Origin: Bacteroidaceae bacterium
GTDB taxonomy: Bacteria > Bacteroidota > Bacteroidia > Bacteroidales > Bacteroidaceae
DNA length: 33,974 nucleotides
NCBI GenBank assembly: GCA_017541025.1
Contig: JAFXZY010000051.1
Span: 1-33,974 of the forward strand
Reading direction: 5' to 3'
The notes below the pieces were generated by a model, which worked only from the letters and a program-made list of their open reading frames with translations, was not told the origin of the DNA and made no database searches. Both the position numbers and the translations under genes were made by a program. Below are positions 1-7,376 of this stretch, in pieces; positions within the stretch are counted from its first letter, which is position 1, and the number at the start of each line of letters is the position of its first letter.

Positions 1-1
1 A

Positions 2-304
2 TGGAACAGGCCATATTTGGAGCCGATAAAAACAACTCCCGATGAATTTATATTTGACATGAAGCAATACCGCGACAAACTACTGATATACTCACAGTCG
101 GATGTCTATATGGTATCAAAAGCCGATTTAATTGAGCAAACGACTTCATTAAGTGAAGAGTTAAGAGCGAGGGGTGAAGAATCTGTTGATGCCATCTATG
201 ACCTCTCTGGGCGTAAAGTTGATTTCCCATTTTCAACTTTCAATTCTCAATTTAGAAAGAAGGGAATATACATTCAGAATGGGAAAAAGGTTGCGGTTAA
301 GTGA
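2..304 (+). CDS. 3' end of a secreted Asp-box (BNR) protein, cut by the window edge
   Basis: The open frame enters at the left edge reading WNRPYLEPIKTTP and ends with TGA at 302-304. Over about 140 bp it is almost identical to the end of the Asp-box protein at 2554-3792, so it is the tail of a paralogue whose body lies outside the window. The tail DLSGRKV...GIYIQNGKKVAVK resembles a type IX secretion C-terminal signal. The short segment before it (ELRARGEESVD) differs from the paralogue, which has a palindromic-element sequence at the same place. A methionine-initiated short ORF inside this stretch is not a real gene, because the frame is open to the edge. Confidence 0.8.
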   Translation, partial: WNRPYLEPIKTTPDEFIFDMKQYRDKLLIYSQSDVYMVSKADLIEQTTSLSEELRARGEESVDAIYDLSGRKVDFPFSTFNSQFRKKGIYIQNGKKVAVK

Positions 305-350
305 GAGAAGAAGTCTGCTTTGTAAAGGTTATAGGTTAGGGGTCCCAAAC

Positions 351-378
351 GGTTAGTGGTTAGCGGTTAGCGGTTAGC
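351..378. repeat. Heptamer array (GGTTAGC)4
   Basis: Four consecutive 7-mers, GGTTAGT followed by three GGTTAGC. The same unit recurs at 17161-17270 and, in reverse complement, at 24120-24177. The rest of 305-450 shows no gene. Confidence 0.85.
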
Positions 379-449
379 GAAGCCAATGGCCAACAGCCAA
401 AGGTCAAAGTTCTTGAACTCCTGAGAATAAGATTATCAAATAAAAGTTG

Positions 450-457
450 TATATTTG
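450..457 (+). promoter_or_regulatory. Candidate Bacteroidetes -7 box TATATTTG
   Basis: TATATTTG fits the TAnnTTTG -7 consensus of Bacteroidetes housekeeping promoters. No convincing TTTG lies 19-21 bp upstream, so this is weak. If used, it would transcribe the remnant at 470-628 and the LRR gene at 658. Confidence 0.35.
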
Positions 458-469
458 CATGAAGGGTGA

Positions 470-628
470 CAAGGGACATCCCTGTCACATAAACTTACAA
501 ATGCAAAGCTTGATTTTAAGCCTGGGGCAACCCTCCGAATTATAAATAACGGAACCATTGAAACGCGGAATGGATTCACAGCACCAGTAGGAGCAAAAGT
601 GGAAATCAGTCATGGAAAGATATTGTAA
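470..628 (+). pseudogene. Remnant of the C-terminus of a secreted protein
   Basis: A frame without an ATG is open from a stop at 467-469 to TAA at 626-628. It encodes a plausible protein end containing KPGATLRIINNGTIETRNGF and then APVGAKVEISHGKIL. This beta-rich, glycine-punctuated ending resembles the C-termini of large Bacteroidales exported proteins. It has no start or signal peptide and sits directly downstream of a promoter-like box, so I read it as the surviving 3' end of a deleted gene. The identification rests on sequence texture only. Confidence 0.45.
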
Positions 629-657
629 GGTGCAAAAAACATGTTAATTATAAAGCT

Positions 658-2406
658 ATGAAAAGAGTATCTCTTTTTCACATTATGGTACTAATAACAG
701 GTATCTTGTCTGTTATCAATGCGCAAGAGTTGCAAGTGTCTGACATTAGGTGTCGGCTTACTCATGGCGCAAAATATATAGGGAGTGATGATATTGCGCT
801 TTATAAAGAAGGCAGCAATTTGCGAATCATATTGGGTTGTTATCAATGTAGCCCATTCACGACGGACTTTGATATAACACCCATCTTGAATAGAGGTAGT
901 AATGGTGCCCCAGATTCTTTATCTGTCGGAATTGATCCCGTTGTTCCTGATTCATTAAAGAACATGGAGGTATTGCCACAATGGTATCACCTGATGTTCA
1001 CTATTCATGATGTAGAGGCCAAAAGTGTCTATTTATCCTGTTTGTGGTACGAAGGACAAGTCGAACTAAAAGAATCCGTAGGGCTGAAAGACCCAGGAGT
1101 AGCTGTTACCGTAGATGATGTGGATTATAATATATATGAGGCAAAACATTATGCTACGTTGATAAATGGGAAAGGTGTGAAAGGTGGACTGACTATCCCG
1201 TCAGAGGTAAGTTATGCAGGAAAGGAATACCCTGTAAAAGCGATAAAATCTCAGGCCTTTAAAGGGTGTAGCACTATAACCTCTGTTACCATACCAAATT
1301 CCGTTATGGCTATTGAAAACGAAGCCTTTCAGAATAGCAGTCTTAACACCATTTATAACGGAACGAATGTGGAAATGGTTCATCCCAATGCTTTTAACGG
1401 GACGCCATGGTATAGCAATCAGCCTGACGGAATTATTTATTTAGGGAAAGCCGCATGCGCTTGCAAAGGTGAACTGCCAGAAGGGGCTGAAGTCACCATA
1501 AAAGAAGGCACATTGTCTATCACACAGAATGCTTTCTATTTCTGTAATGGCTTGACTTCCATTTCCATTCCAGAGGGTATCACAAACATCGAGGAAAGCT
1601 CTTTCATGGGATGTTCCGACCTGGTTTCTGTCAGATTACCTGAGAGTTTAACAACTATTGATCGTGATGCTTTTCAGTACTGCAGTAAGTTAAGCTCCAT
1701 TAATATCCCCAGCCACGTTAAATATATATGTGGTGGGGCATTCCGTTATTGCAGTTCTCTGACGTCTGTCAACATCCCAGAAGGTGTTGAGGAGATAGAA
1801 GACGGAGCATTTTATTTTTGTAATCAGCTGACTGATGTTGCCCTTCCTGAGAGCTTGAGAAAAATTGAAAGGGATGCTTTTGCTAGCTGTAAATTGCTAT
1901 CCGATATAAGAATCCTAGACAACGTAGAGGAAATAAGTTATGGTGCTTTTTTAGCTTGCAAGAAATTAAAACGTATTACCCTTTCCGAGAAATTGAAATA
2001 TATAGGCGAGGCAGCATTTTGCTACTGTTCAGACTTATCCACAATAGTATGCAATGCAAAGATTCCTCCTATAGCTATACCTAATCCGGACAAAACTTAC
2101 TTTTACTCTGATGTTTTTCATGATGTTGACAAGCAGAACTGCAAACTATATGTCCCCCAAGGTTGTGAAGAGGCATACAGAGCATCTGATCTGTGGAAGG
2201 ATTTCAACATCATGGAGATGGGAACAGGAATTGGTGAGGTGAAAAGTGAAGACCCCCTAACCCCCTTTAGAGGGAATGAAAAATGTGAAGATGCAGTTTA
2301 TGACCTCTCTGGGCGCAAGGTTAATTTTCAATTTTCAATTTTCAATTCTCAATTAAGACGGAAGGGTATTTACATTCAAAATGGGAAAAAGGTTGCGGTA
2401 AAGTGA
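658..2406 (+). CDS. Secreted BspA-like leucine-rich repeat protein
   Basis: A 582-residue exported protein. Residues 1-22 form a signal peptide (MKRVSLFHIMVLITGILSVI then NAQ). Residues ~170-500 hold about twelve LRR_5-type repeats with the pattern 'IPEGVEEIEDGAFYFCNQL', typical of BspA-like surface proteins that bind host or matrix proteins. A KLYVPQGCEEAYRASDLWKD segment is the usual cap of this family. The end, DLSGRKV...GIYIQNGKKVAVK, matches a type IX secretion tail. Two stretches look like repeat-derived insertions: EDPLTPFRGNEKCED (2253-2290) and FQFSIFNSQL inside the tail. Translated products of the same repeats occur in unrelated genes of this window. Function beyond adhesion or surface display cannot be assigned. 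Confidence 0.85.
   Translation: MKRVSLFHIMVLITGILSVINAQELQVSDIRCRLTHGAKYIGSDDIALYKEGSNLRIILGCYQCSPFTTDFDITPILNRGSNGAPDSLSVGIDPVVPDSLKNMEVLPQWYHLMFTIHDVEAKSVYLSCLWYEGQVELKESVGLKDPGVAVTVDDVDYNIYEAKHYATLINGKGVKGGLTIPSEVSYAGKEYPVKAIKSQAFKGCSTITSVTIPNSVMAIENEAFQNSSLNTIYNGTNVEMVHPNAFNGTPWYSNQPDGIIYLGKAACACKGELPEGAEVTIKEGTLSITQNAFYFCNGLTSISIPEGITNIEESSFMGCSDLVSVRLPESLTTIDRDAFQYCSKLSSINIPSHVKYICGGAFRYCSSLTSVNIPEGVEEIEDGAFYFCNQLTDVALPESLRKIERDAFASCKLLSDIRILDNVEEISYGAFLACKKLKRITLSEKLKYIGEAAFCYCSDLSTIVCNAKIPPIAIPNPDKTYFYSDVFHDVDKQNCKLYVPQGCEEAYRASDLWKDFNIMEMGTGIGEVKSEDPLTPFRGNEKCEDAVYDLSGRKVNFQFSIFNSQLRRKGIYIQNGKKVAVK
2253..2290. repeat. Degenerate palindromic element inside the LRR gene
   Basis: The DNA CCCCCTAACCCCCTTTAGAG matches the arm of the palindromic family. 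It is in frame and encodes DPLTPFRG just before the C-terminal tail. Confidence 0.5.
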
Positions 2407-2474
2407 TGTATGATGTATGATGTAAGATGTATGATGGAAGAAGGAAAATGGCTGATGGAAGATGTATGATGGGA
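2405..2474. repeat. Heptamer array (GATGTAT)n
   Basis: Begins at the LRR gene stop codon: GATGTAT, GATGTAT, GATGTAA, GATGTAT, then degenerate GATGGAA units. A related array follows the next gene at 3791. Confidence 0.8.
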
Positions 2475-2553
2475 GGGTGGTTGTTACAAGGAGAATGATT
2501 GTGGAAATGTAATTGTTAATGCGACTAAACTGAAGATAGTAAACCAATAATAA

Positions 2554-3792
2554 ATGATAACGACAATGAAATCATATAGATTAGTCATACTTTCCTTTGC
2601 TGTTCTCGTATCAGCAGCCGTTCATGGGCAACTTTTCGTTCCACTTGGATTGGGAATTGAAACATCTGATCAATTGCGTCAGATCTTCCAACCACAAATG
2701 TATGTTGAGGGCGACATCCTTTATGTATGTACAAAACTGGGTCTTTATTCCAAGGATTTATTAAATATCGAAAGCGAGTGGCAGTTAGCAGGATTCGAAG
2801 GCGTTCCTATTCTCGACTATGTCCGCAGAGGAGATGATATCTATGCCTTGTGCTTCAATGATAAGAATGATGTATTTCTGTTGTCACATGATGGCGGAAA
2901 AACCTTTGAGGATGTTACTCCTGATGACTTTAGGAATTTTATAGACAAGTATGGACATGTGTTTTGGTATTTTGCTCGGCATCCCAAAGACCCAAAAACA
3001 TTCTTACTTTCATCTTTCCATGCGGCTGGTATATTCCAAACTACCGATTTTGGACAAACTTGGAACAAGCTTTCATCTTACGCCCCTGATTACTTTGGAT
3101 ACCACGCACAGAATCCGGCAATAATTTATGAATGTGGTGGCGGAGGGTTTACTGACGAAAAGACAGATTTTAGGATAAGCTACGATGGAGGAAAGACATG
3201 GGAAGAAAAAGCCAGTTGCTTACCAAACGGCAGCGAAGTATCTCGTATAGCATTCCATCCTACTAATCCCGACAGATGGATAGCCGGAGGTTTTCGTTGC
3301 GTCTATACAACGAGTGACAACGGTAAAACATGGGAGACACAACACTTTATTGGTGATTCTGAAAGAGAGACGGTATGGCGTCATCCAACTTACGACAACG
3401 AGAATGCTGATATTGTATATATGGCAGGAGGATATCATCCTAAATATATGAAACTTATGTGCTCTACTGATGGTGGAACCACATGGAACAGGCCATATAT
3501 GGAGCCGATAAAAACAACTCCCGATGAATTTATATTTGACATGAAGCAATACCGCGACAAACTACTGATATACTCTCAGTCGGATGTCTATATGGTATCA
3601 AAAGCCGATTTAATTGAGCAAACCACATCTATCAGTGAAAAAAGCCTCACCCCTAATCCCTCTCAGAGAGAGAGAGGAGCCATCTATGACCTCTCTGGGC
3701 GCAAGGTTAATTTTCAATTTTCAACTTTCAACTCTCAATTCAGGAAGAAGGGCTTGTACATCCAAAATGGGAAAAAGGTTGCGGTAAAGTGA
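2554..3792 (+). CDS. Secreted Asp-box (BNR/sialidase-type beta-propeller) protein
   Basis: A 412-residue protein with a signal peptide (KSYRLVILSFAVLVSAAVHG). Translation could start at the ATG at 2554 or, equally well, at the ATG at 2566. Five Asp-box motifs of the S/T-x-D-x-G-x-T-F/W kind are visible (SHDGGKTF, TTDFGQTW, SYDGGKTW, TSDNGKTW, STDGGTTW). They predict a beta-propeller as in sialidases, Ycf48-like or sortilin-like proteins, but no sialidase catalytic set is evident, so an enzymatic role should not be assumed. The end is a type IX-like tail, KKGLYIQNGKKVAVK. A palindromic element at 3648-3680 encodes SLTPNPSQRERGA just before that tail. The last ~300 bp duplicate 2-304. Confidence 0.8.
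   Translation: MITTMKSYRLVILSFAVLVSAAVHGQLFVPLGLGIETSDQLRQIFQPQMYVEGDILYVCTKLGLYSKDLLNIESEWQLAGFEGVPILDYVRRGDDIYALCFNDKNDVFLLSHDGGKTFEDVTPDDFRNFIDKYGHVFWYFARHPKDPKTFLLSSFHAAGIFQTTDFGQTWNKLSSYAPDYFGYHAQNPAIIYECGGGGFTDEKTDFRISYDGGKTWEEKASCLPNGSEVSRIAFHPTNPDRWIAGGFRCVYTTSDNGKTWETQHFIGDSERETVWRHPTYDNENADIVYMAGGYHPKYMKLMCSTDGGTTWNRPYMEPIKTTPDEFIFDMKQYRDKLLIYSQSDVYMVSKADLIEQTTSISEKSLTPNPSQRERGAIYDLSGRKVNFQFSTFNSQFRKKGLYIQNGKKVAVK
3648..3680. repeat. Palindromic element copy in the Asp-box gene
   Basis: CCTCACCCCTAATCCCTCTC followed by GAGAGAGAGGAG, in frame, encoding SLTPNPSQRERG. The paralogous copy at 140-185 has a different sequence at this position, so this site is variable between paralogues. 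Confidence 0.75.
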
Positions 3793-3840
3793 TGTATGAT
3801 GGCTGATGTAAGATGTATGATGGAAGAAGGAAGATGGCTG
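3791..3840. repeat. GATGTATGATGG-type array after the Asp-box gene
   Basis: Begins at the stop codon and repeats degenerate GATGTAT/GATGGAA units like the array at 2405. The rest of the gap to 3910 shows no gene. Confidence 0.7.
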
Positions 3841-3910
3841 AAAGTATTACGGACTCACGAATCTACGGATTCACGGAAATTAAGACAGAATAAAAACGTT
3901 ATAAGAATAT

Positions 3911-4066
3911 ATGGCTAAGATAAGCAAGAAGAAAGAGGGCGAACCGAAAAAGGTGGTCGCAAAATGCGACAACCCTAATGAGGTGGCTGCAAATTGTGAC
4001 CACCCTGAAGAGGTTATCGCAAATTGCGAGAACCCTCAAGAAAAATCTCTCAGTCAATATGTATAG
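3911..4066 (+). other. Out-of-frame original 5' end of the ORF6N gene
   Basis: From the ATG at 3911 a lysine-rich start (MAKISKKKEGEPKKVV) leads into three decapeptide repeats and stops with TAG at 4064. The stretch ends NPQEK exactly where the downstream frame reads KISQSICIEKL. Adding one A to the five-A run near 4041-4045, or a -1 slip on it, joins the two frames seamlessly. I infer this is the true N-terminus of the gene at 4024-4890. Confidence 0.7.
3951..4040 (+). repeat. Three 30-bp tandem repeats encoding decapeptides
   Basis: The units start at 3951, 3981 and 4011 (AGGTGGTCGC.., AGGTGGCTGC.., AGGTTATCGC..). They encode VVAKCDNPNE, VAANCDHPEE and VIANCENPQE. A fourth, isolated relative (EVVANCDHLQ) lies within the ORF6N domain at about 4229-4258. 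Confidence 0.9.
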
Positions 4067-4890
4067 AGAAGCTGATAGTTTCTGTCCGAGGTGAGCAAGT
4101 ACTTATAGACCAGGATATTGCAAGGATTTATGGCGTAACAACAAAACGCTTGAATCAACAGGCAAAGCGCAATATCGCAAGGTTCCCTGAGTCTTTCCGT
4201 TTTGAATTAACCAAGGAAGAAGTTGGAGAGGTGGTTGCAAATTGTGACCACCTCCAGTCCTTGAAGTTTCGCCCTACCTTACCTTATGCTTTCACGGAGC
4301 AAGGCATAGGACAACTATCAACTGTGGTGCATAGCAAAATCGCGATAGAAAGGAGTATTATGATTATGAATGCTTTCGTGGCTATGCGTCGGTTTATGGT
4401 CCAGAATGCAGGTATTCTGATGCGAATTGCCCATCTCGAAAAACATCAGATAGAAACGGATCAGAAGATGGACATGCTTCTTGACAGGATGGACAAACAA
4501 TCGCCGAAACTTTTGCCGGAGCAGATTTTTGCTACAGGGTGTGTATGGGATGCATGGACTTACGTGTCCGACTTGGTAAGAAGCTCCAAACAACGGATTG
4601 TGTTGATTGACAACTTCGTGGATGACCGCGTGCTGTCGCTCATGGATAAGCAAGCAGATAATGTGGAGGCTACGATTCACTCTCGCTACTATGAGTCTTT
4701 CCAGACAGACTTGAAGAAACATAATGAGCAGTATCGCGAAATCAATTTCATACAACTACCACAAAAAAGCCACGATAGGTTCTTGATTATTGACGATGAT
4801 GTCTATTTACTTGGTGCCAGCGTGAACCATGCAGTCGGCACTTTCTGCCTATGTGAAGATGGTGAATCAGTACTATATGCTGTAAAGTAA
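4024..4890 (+). CDS. ORF6N-domain protein with a C-terminal PLD-like region (frameshifted 5' end)
   Basis: 288 residues when read from a TTG at 4024. The N-terminal ~110 residues (SVRGEQVLIDQDIARIYGV, then KRLNQQAKRN..FPESFRF, PYAFTEQGIGQL) are a typical ORF6N domain, a predicted DNA-binding module found in phage-derived and Bacteroidales proteins. A coiled linker follows (IAHLEKHQIETDQKMDMLLD). The C-terminal region (RIVLIDNFVDDRVLSLM.. HDRFLIIDDDVYLLGASV) resembles a phospholipase-D-like fold with HDR in place of HxK. The frame has no ATG near its start. The ATG at 3911 opens a frame ending NPQEK that would continue here after a single-base change in an A-run, so the gene is either a recent frameshift mutant, phase-variable, or read by slippage. 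The exact molecular function is unknown. Confidence 0.75.
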   Translation: MREPSRKISQSICIEKLIVSVRGEQVLIDQDIARIYGVTTKRLNQQAKRNIARFPESFRFELTKEEVGEVVANCDHLQSLKFRPTLPYAFTEQGIGQLSTVVHSKIAIERSIMIMNAFVAMRRFMVQNAGILMRIAHLEKHQIETDQKMDMLLDRMDKQSPKLLPEQIFATGCVWDAWTYVSDLVRSSKQRIVLIDNFVDDRVLSLMDKQADNVEATIHSRYYESFQTDLKKHNEQYREINFIQLPQKSHDRFLIIDDDVYLLGASVNHAVGTFCLCEDGESVLYAVK

Positions 4891-4909
4891 CATCAATCTC
4901 TCTAAAAAG

Positions 4910-4935
4910 AAAAGGCATCCTTGCGGGTGCCTTTT
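4910..4935. terminator. Bidirectional rho-independent terminator
   Basis: Stem AAAAGGCATCC / GGGTGCCTTTT with loop TTGC and one G-U pair, flanked by T-rich sequence on both strands. It lies between the convergent ORF6N gene and the GH92 gene. Confidence 0.85.
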
Positions 4936-4949
4936 TCTGTTCTTTATTA

Positions 4950-7178
4950 CTACTTCTTCTCGCTCATCTGGAACTGGAGGGTTCCGCCAGCCATAATCTG
5001 AATGTGAGTAAGTGTCCAGTCGGTTATTTTCTGACCGTTCAGCTTTACGCCCTTCACATAGATGGCTTTGTCGCTTTTGCGAGGTGCCAGGATAGTGAAA
5101 TCCTTTCCGCCTGCCAGATGCAGCGTTGCCTTCTGGAAGAGAGGTGTACCAATGGTGTATTCGGCACTTCCGGCATTGAAGGGATAGAAGCCGAGGGCTG
5201 AGAAGATGTACCAGGCCGACATCTGTCCGCAGTCGTCGTTTCCGGCATAGCCGCAGGGTGTCTCGTTATAGAATGTACTGCGCACCTGATTCACCAACTC
5301 CTGAGTGCGCCAGGGCTGACCGGCAAAGTTATAAAGATAGACGGTATGATGACTGGGCTCGTTACCGTGGGCATACTGGCCGATAAATCCGCTGGCATTG
5401 CCATTCACCTCACCGCTGGTAGCAGTAAGGGTAAAGTTCTCGTCGAGCTTCTGAATGAAGCCCTTCTCACCTCCCAGCAACTCTATCAGTCCCCTCGGAT
5501 TCTGAGGCACGAACCACATATACTGCCAGGCATTGCCCTCGATGAAGCATGGTTCTTCGTAGCTCAGAGGATCGAACTTCCCGATAAAGTTACCCTTGCT
5601 GTCCTTGGGACGGAAGAAGCCTGTCTCCTTGTCCCACAGATTGCGGTAGAACTCGCTACGACGCAGGAAACGCTCGTAATCGGCCTGCTTGCCCAACTTC
5701 TTGGCTACGGCAGCTACGCACCAGTCGTCGAAGGCCTGTTCCAATGTGATGCTTACGCTGGTTCCCTGCAAATCCTGAGGCATATAGCCGTACTTCTCCC
5801 AAGCTTCGAAGGGACTGTTGGTATGCGTGCGGGTGCTACTCTCGTACATCGCCTTATAAGCTTTCTCGGCATCTACGCCGGGGATTTCTGCCAATATAGC
5901 ATCAGCCAAGACAGGAATGGCATGATTGCCAATCATACAGTAGTTGTCCTGTCCCCAAAGATCCCAGATGGGCAGGTAGCCGTAGGTCTTGTGATGGAGA
6001 ATCATATCGCGTACAAACTGAGCGGCCACATCGGGGCAGAGCAATGTGTATAGGGGATGAGCGGCACGGAAAGTGTCCCAAAGACTGAAGGTGCTGTGGT
6101 AAGACTGACCGGCAGGCATCTGCTTAATCTCGAAGTTGGTGTCCATATACCTTCCGTCCACATCGCTGATGGTATTGGGTTGCATCAGCACATGATAAAG
6201 ACCTGTATAGAAGATGGTCTTCTGCGCATCCGTACCTTCTATATCTATGCGGGAAAGTTCCTTCTCCCAGGCATCGTGGGCAGCCTTCGCATAGTAGCCA
6301 AAATCCCAACTCTGTGCCTCGGCCTTCATATTCTTACGGGCGCCGTCGTTATCGACAGCCGAGATAGCGACCTTAACCATCAGGTCCTGACTGTCCTGAC
6401 TGTTGAACTCGAGGGCAGCACGCAGGGTACGACCGTTCATCACATCGCTCTCGCCAACAGAGCGTCCGCCGTCCATCATCAGGCGGCCCTGGATGGGCTT
6501 GCTGAACTCGGCACGGAAATAAACCTTGCGCAACTTGGCCCAACCGGTTAGCACACGGAAGCCCTCGATGGTATGGTCGTCAACCACGCGCATCTGACTC
6601 TGGATAATCTGATAAGCCCTGCGACCGGCATAGTAGGCATCGCCGCGCCACGTCATACGGTCCAGATCGAGAATCACCGTCTGCTGTGCGCCCTTGGGGA
6701 AGGTATATTTATGAATTCCGGCATGAACGGTAGCCGACAGGTTGACGAGGATATTCTCGTTCTGCAACTTTACCATATAGAAGCCGGGAGTGGCAGATTC
6801 CTCGCTGTGCTTGTATGTCTGTGCAAAGATACCCTTCTTCAGTTCGGCAGGAGTCACCTTTTTAATGGTGGGCATCAGGGAAATGTCAATCAGGTCGGTA
6901 CAACCCGTTCCGCTCAGGTGCGTATGGGTAAACCCGAAGATGCTGTCCTTATTGAAATCGTAGCCGCAGCAAGGGTCCCAGGTTACATACTGCTCCGTCT
7001 CGGGACACAGCTGCACCATGCCCTGCGGCATTGTAGGGCCGGGGAAAGTACTTCCGCTCAGAGCACCCGTCTCGTCGGTCTGCGTTCCGATAAAGGGATT
7101 TACGAACTTTGTGTAGTCAATGGCCTGCAACTGAAAGGTTGCTGCTACCATAACAATCAGAGATAAAAATGTCTTCAT
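4950..7178 (-). CDS. GH92 family alpha-mannosidase, exported
   Basis: About 742 residues from the ATG at 7178, which opens directly into a signal peptide (MKTFLSLIVMVAATFQLQA). The frame is open further upstream to 7289, but that stretch translates a palindromic element, so I do not use it. GH92 hallmarks are YTKFVNPFIGT, GYDFNKDSIFGFTHTHLSGT, FSLWDTFRAAHPL, HGNEPSHHTVYLYNFAGQPW and the ending GNDDCGQMSAWYIFSALGFY. GH92 enzymes are calcium-dependent exo-alpha-mannosidases acting on N-glycans and yeast mannan in the periplasm or at the surface. Stop TAG at 4950-4952. The next gene upstream is a secreted hydrolase on the same strand. No SusC/SusD pair is in the window, so a full polysaccharide locus is not shown. 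Confidence 0.93.
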   Translation of the reverse strand: MKTFLSLIVMVAATFQLQAIDYTKFVNPFIGTQTDETGALSGSTFPGPTMPQGMVQLCPETEQYVTWDPCCGYDFNKDSIFGFTHTHLSGTGCTDLIDISLMPTIKKVTPAELKKGIFAQTYKHSEESATPGFYMVKLQNENILVNLSATVHAGIHKYTFPKGAQQTVILDLDRMTWRGDAYYAGRRAYQIIQSQMRVVDDHTIEGFRVLTGWAKLRKVYFRAEFSKPIQGRLMMDGGRSVGESDVMNGRTLRAALEFNSQDSQDLMVKVAISAVDNDGARKNMKAEAQSWDFGYYAKAAHDAWEKELSRIDIEGTDAQKTIFYTGLYHVLMQPNTISDVDGRYMDTNFEIKQMPAGQSYHSTFSLWDTFRAAHPLYTLLCPDVAAQFVRDMILHHKTYGYLPIWDLWGQDNYCMIGNHAIPVLADAILAEIPGVDAEKAYKAMYESSTRTHTNSPFEAWEKYGYMPQDLQGTSVSITLEQAFDDWCVAAVAKKLGKQADYERFLRRSEFYRNLWDKETGFFRPKDSKGNFIGKFDPLSYEEPCFIEGNAWQYMWFVPQNPRGLIELLGGEKGFIQKLDENFTLTATSGEVNGNASGFIGQYAHGNEPSHHTVYLYNFAGQPWRTQELVNQVRSTFYNETPCGYAGNDDCGQMSAWYIFSALGFYPFNAGSAEYTIGTPLFQKATLHLAGGKDFTILAPRKSDKAIYVKGVKLNGQKITDWTLTHIQIMAGGTLQFQMSEKK

Positions 7179-7183
7179 TAATT

Positions 7184-7301
7184 TGCCCCTCTCCCTAACC
7201 CTTTGCCCATCTTCGCGAATGGTGATTCGCTCACCTTTGTGGGGCCGAAACCACATTCGGTGGTTTCTCTTAAGACCCCAGTCGCCCAAATGGGAGGGAA
7301 C
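7184..7301. repeat. Full-length palindromic element in the GH92 5' leader
   Basis: Runs from GCCCCTCTCCCTAACCC to CGCCCAAATGGGAGGGAAC. Over ~90 bp it matches, in the opposite orientation, the element inside asnB at 11956-12090. Shared blocks are GATTCGCTC, CCTTTGTGGGGCC, CCACATTC and AAGACCCCAGTCGC. Confidence 0.85.
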
Positions 7302-7333
7302 TGCTAACAGGGGTTTGGCAGTTATATGTTTCT

Positions 7334-7375
7334 AATTTTCAATTTTCAACTATCAACTATCAACTGTCAACTCTC
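7334..7375. repeat. Six heptamers (AATTTTC/AACTATC)
   Basis: AATTTTC x2, AACTATC x2, AACTGTC, AACTCTC in perfect 7-bp register, ending one base before the stop codon of the hydrolase gene. Confidence 0.9.
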
Positions 7376-7376
7376 C

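Noticed and set aside
3951-4040. 30-bp repeats as a mini CRISPR array
   Set aside because: The repeats are contiguous with no spacers and encode in-frame decapeptides related to the adjacent protein.
5346-6053. A 235-codon plus-strand open frame opposite the GH92 gene
   Set aside because: It lies entirely antisense to a clear GH92 gene, lacks recognisable motifs and arises from the codon bias of the opposite strand. The same applies to 6057-7166, 12819-13565, 28414-29103 and 30837-31880.
7179-7289. A 37-residue N-terminal extension of the GH92 protein
   Set aside because: It translates a palindromic element and would place the signal peptide internally. The ATG at 7178 gives a normal signal peptide.
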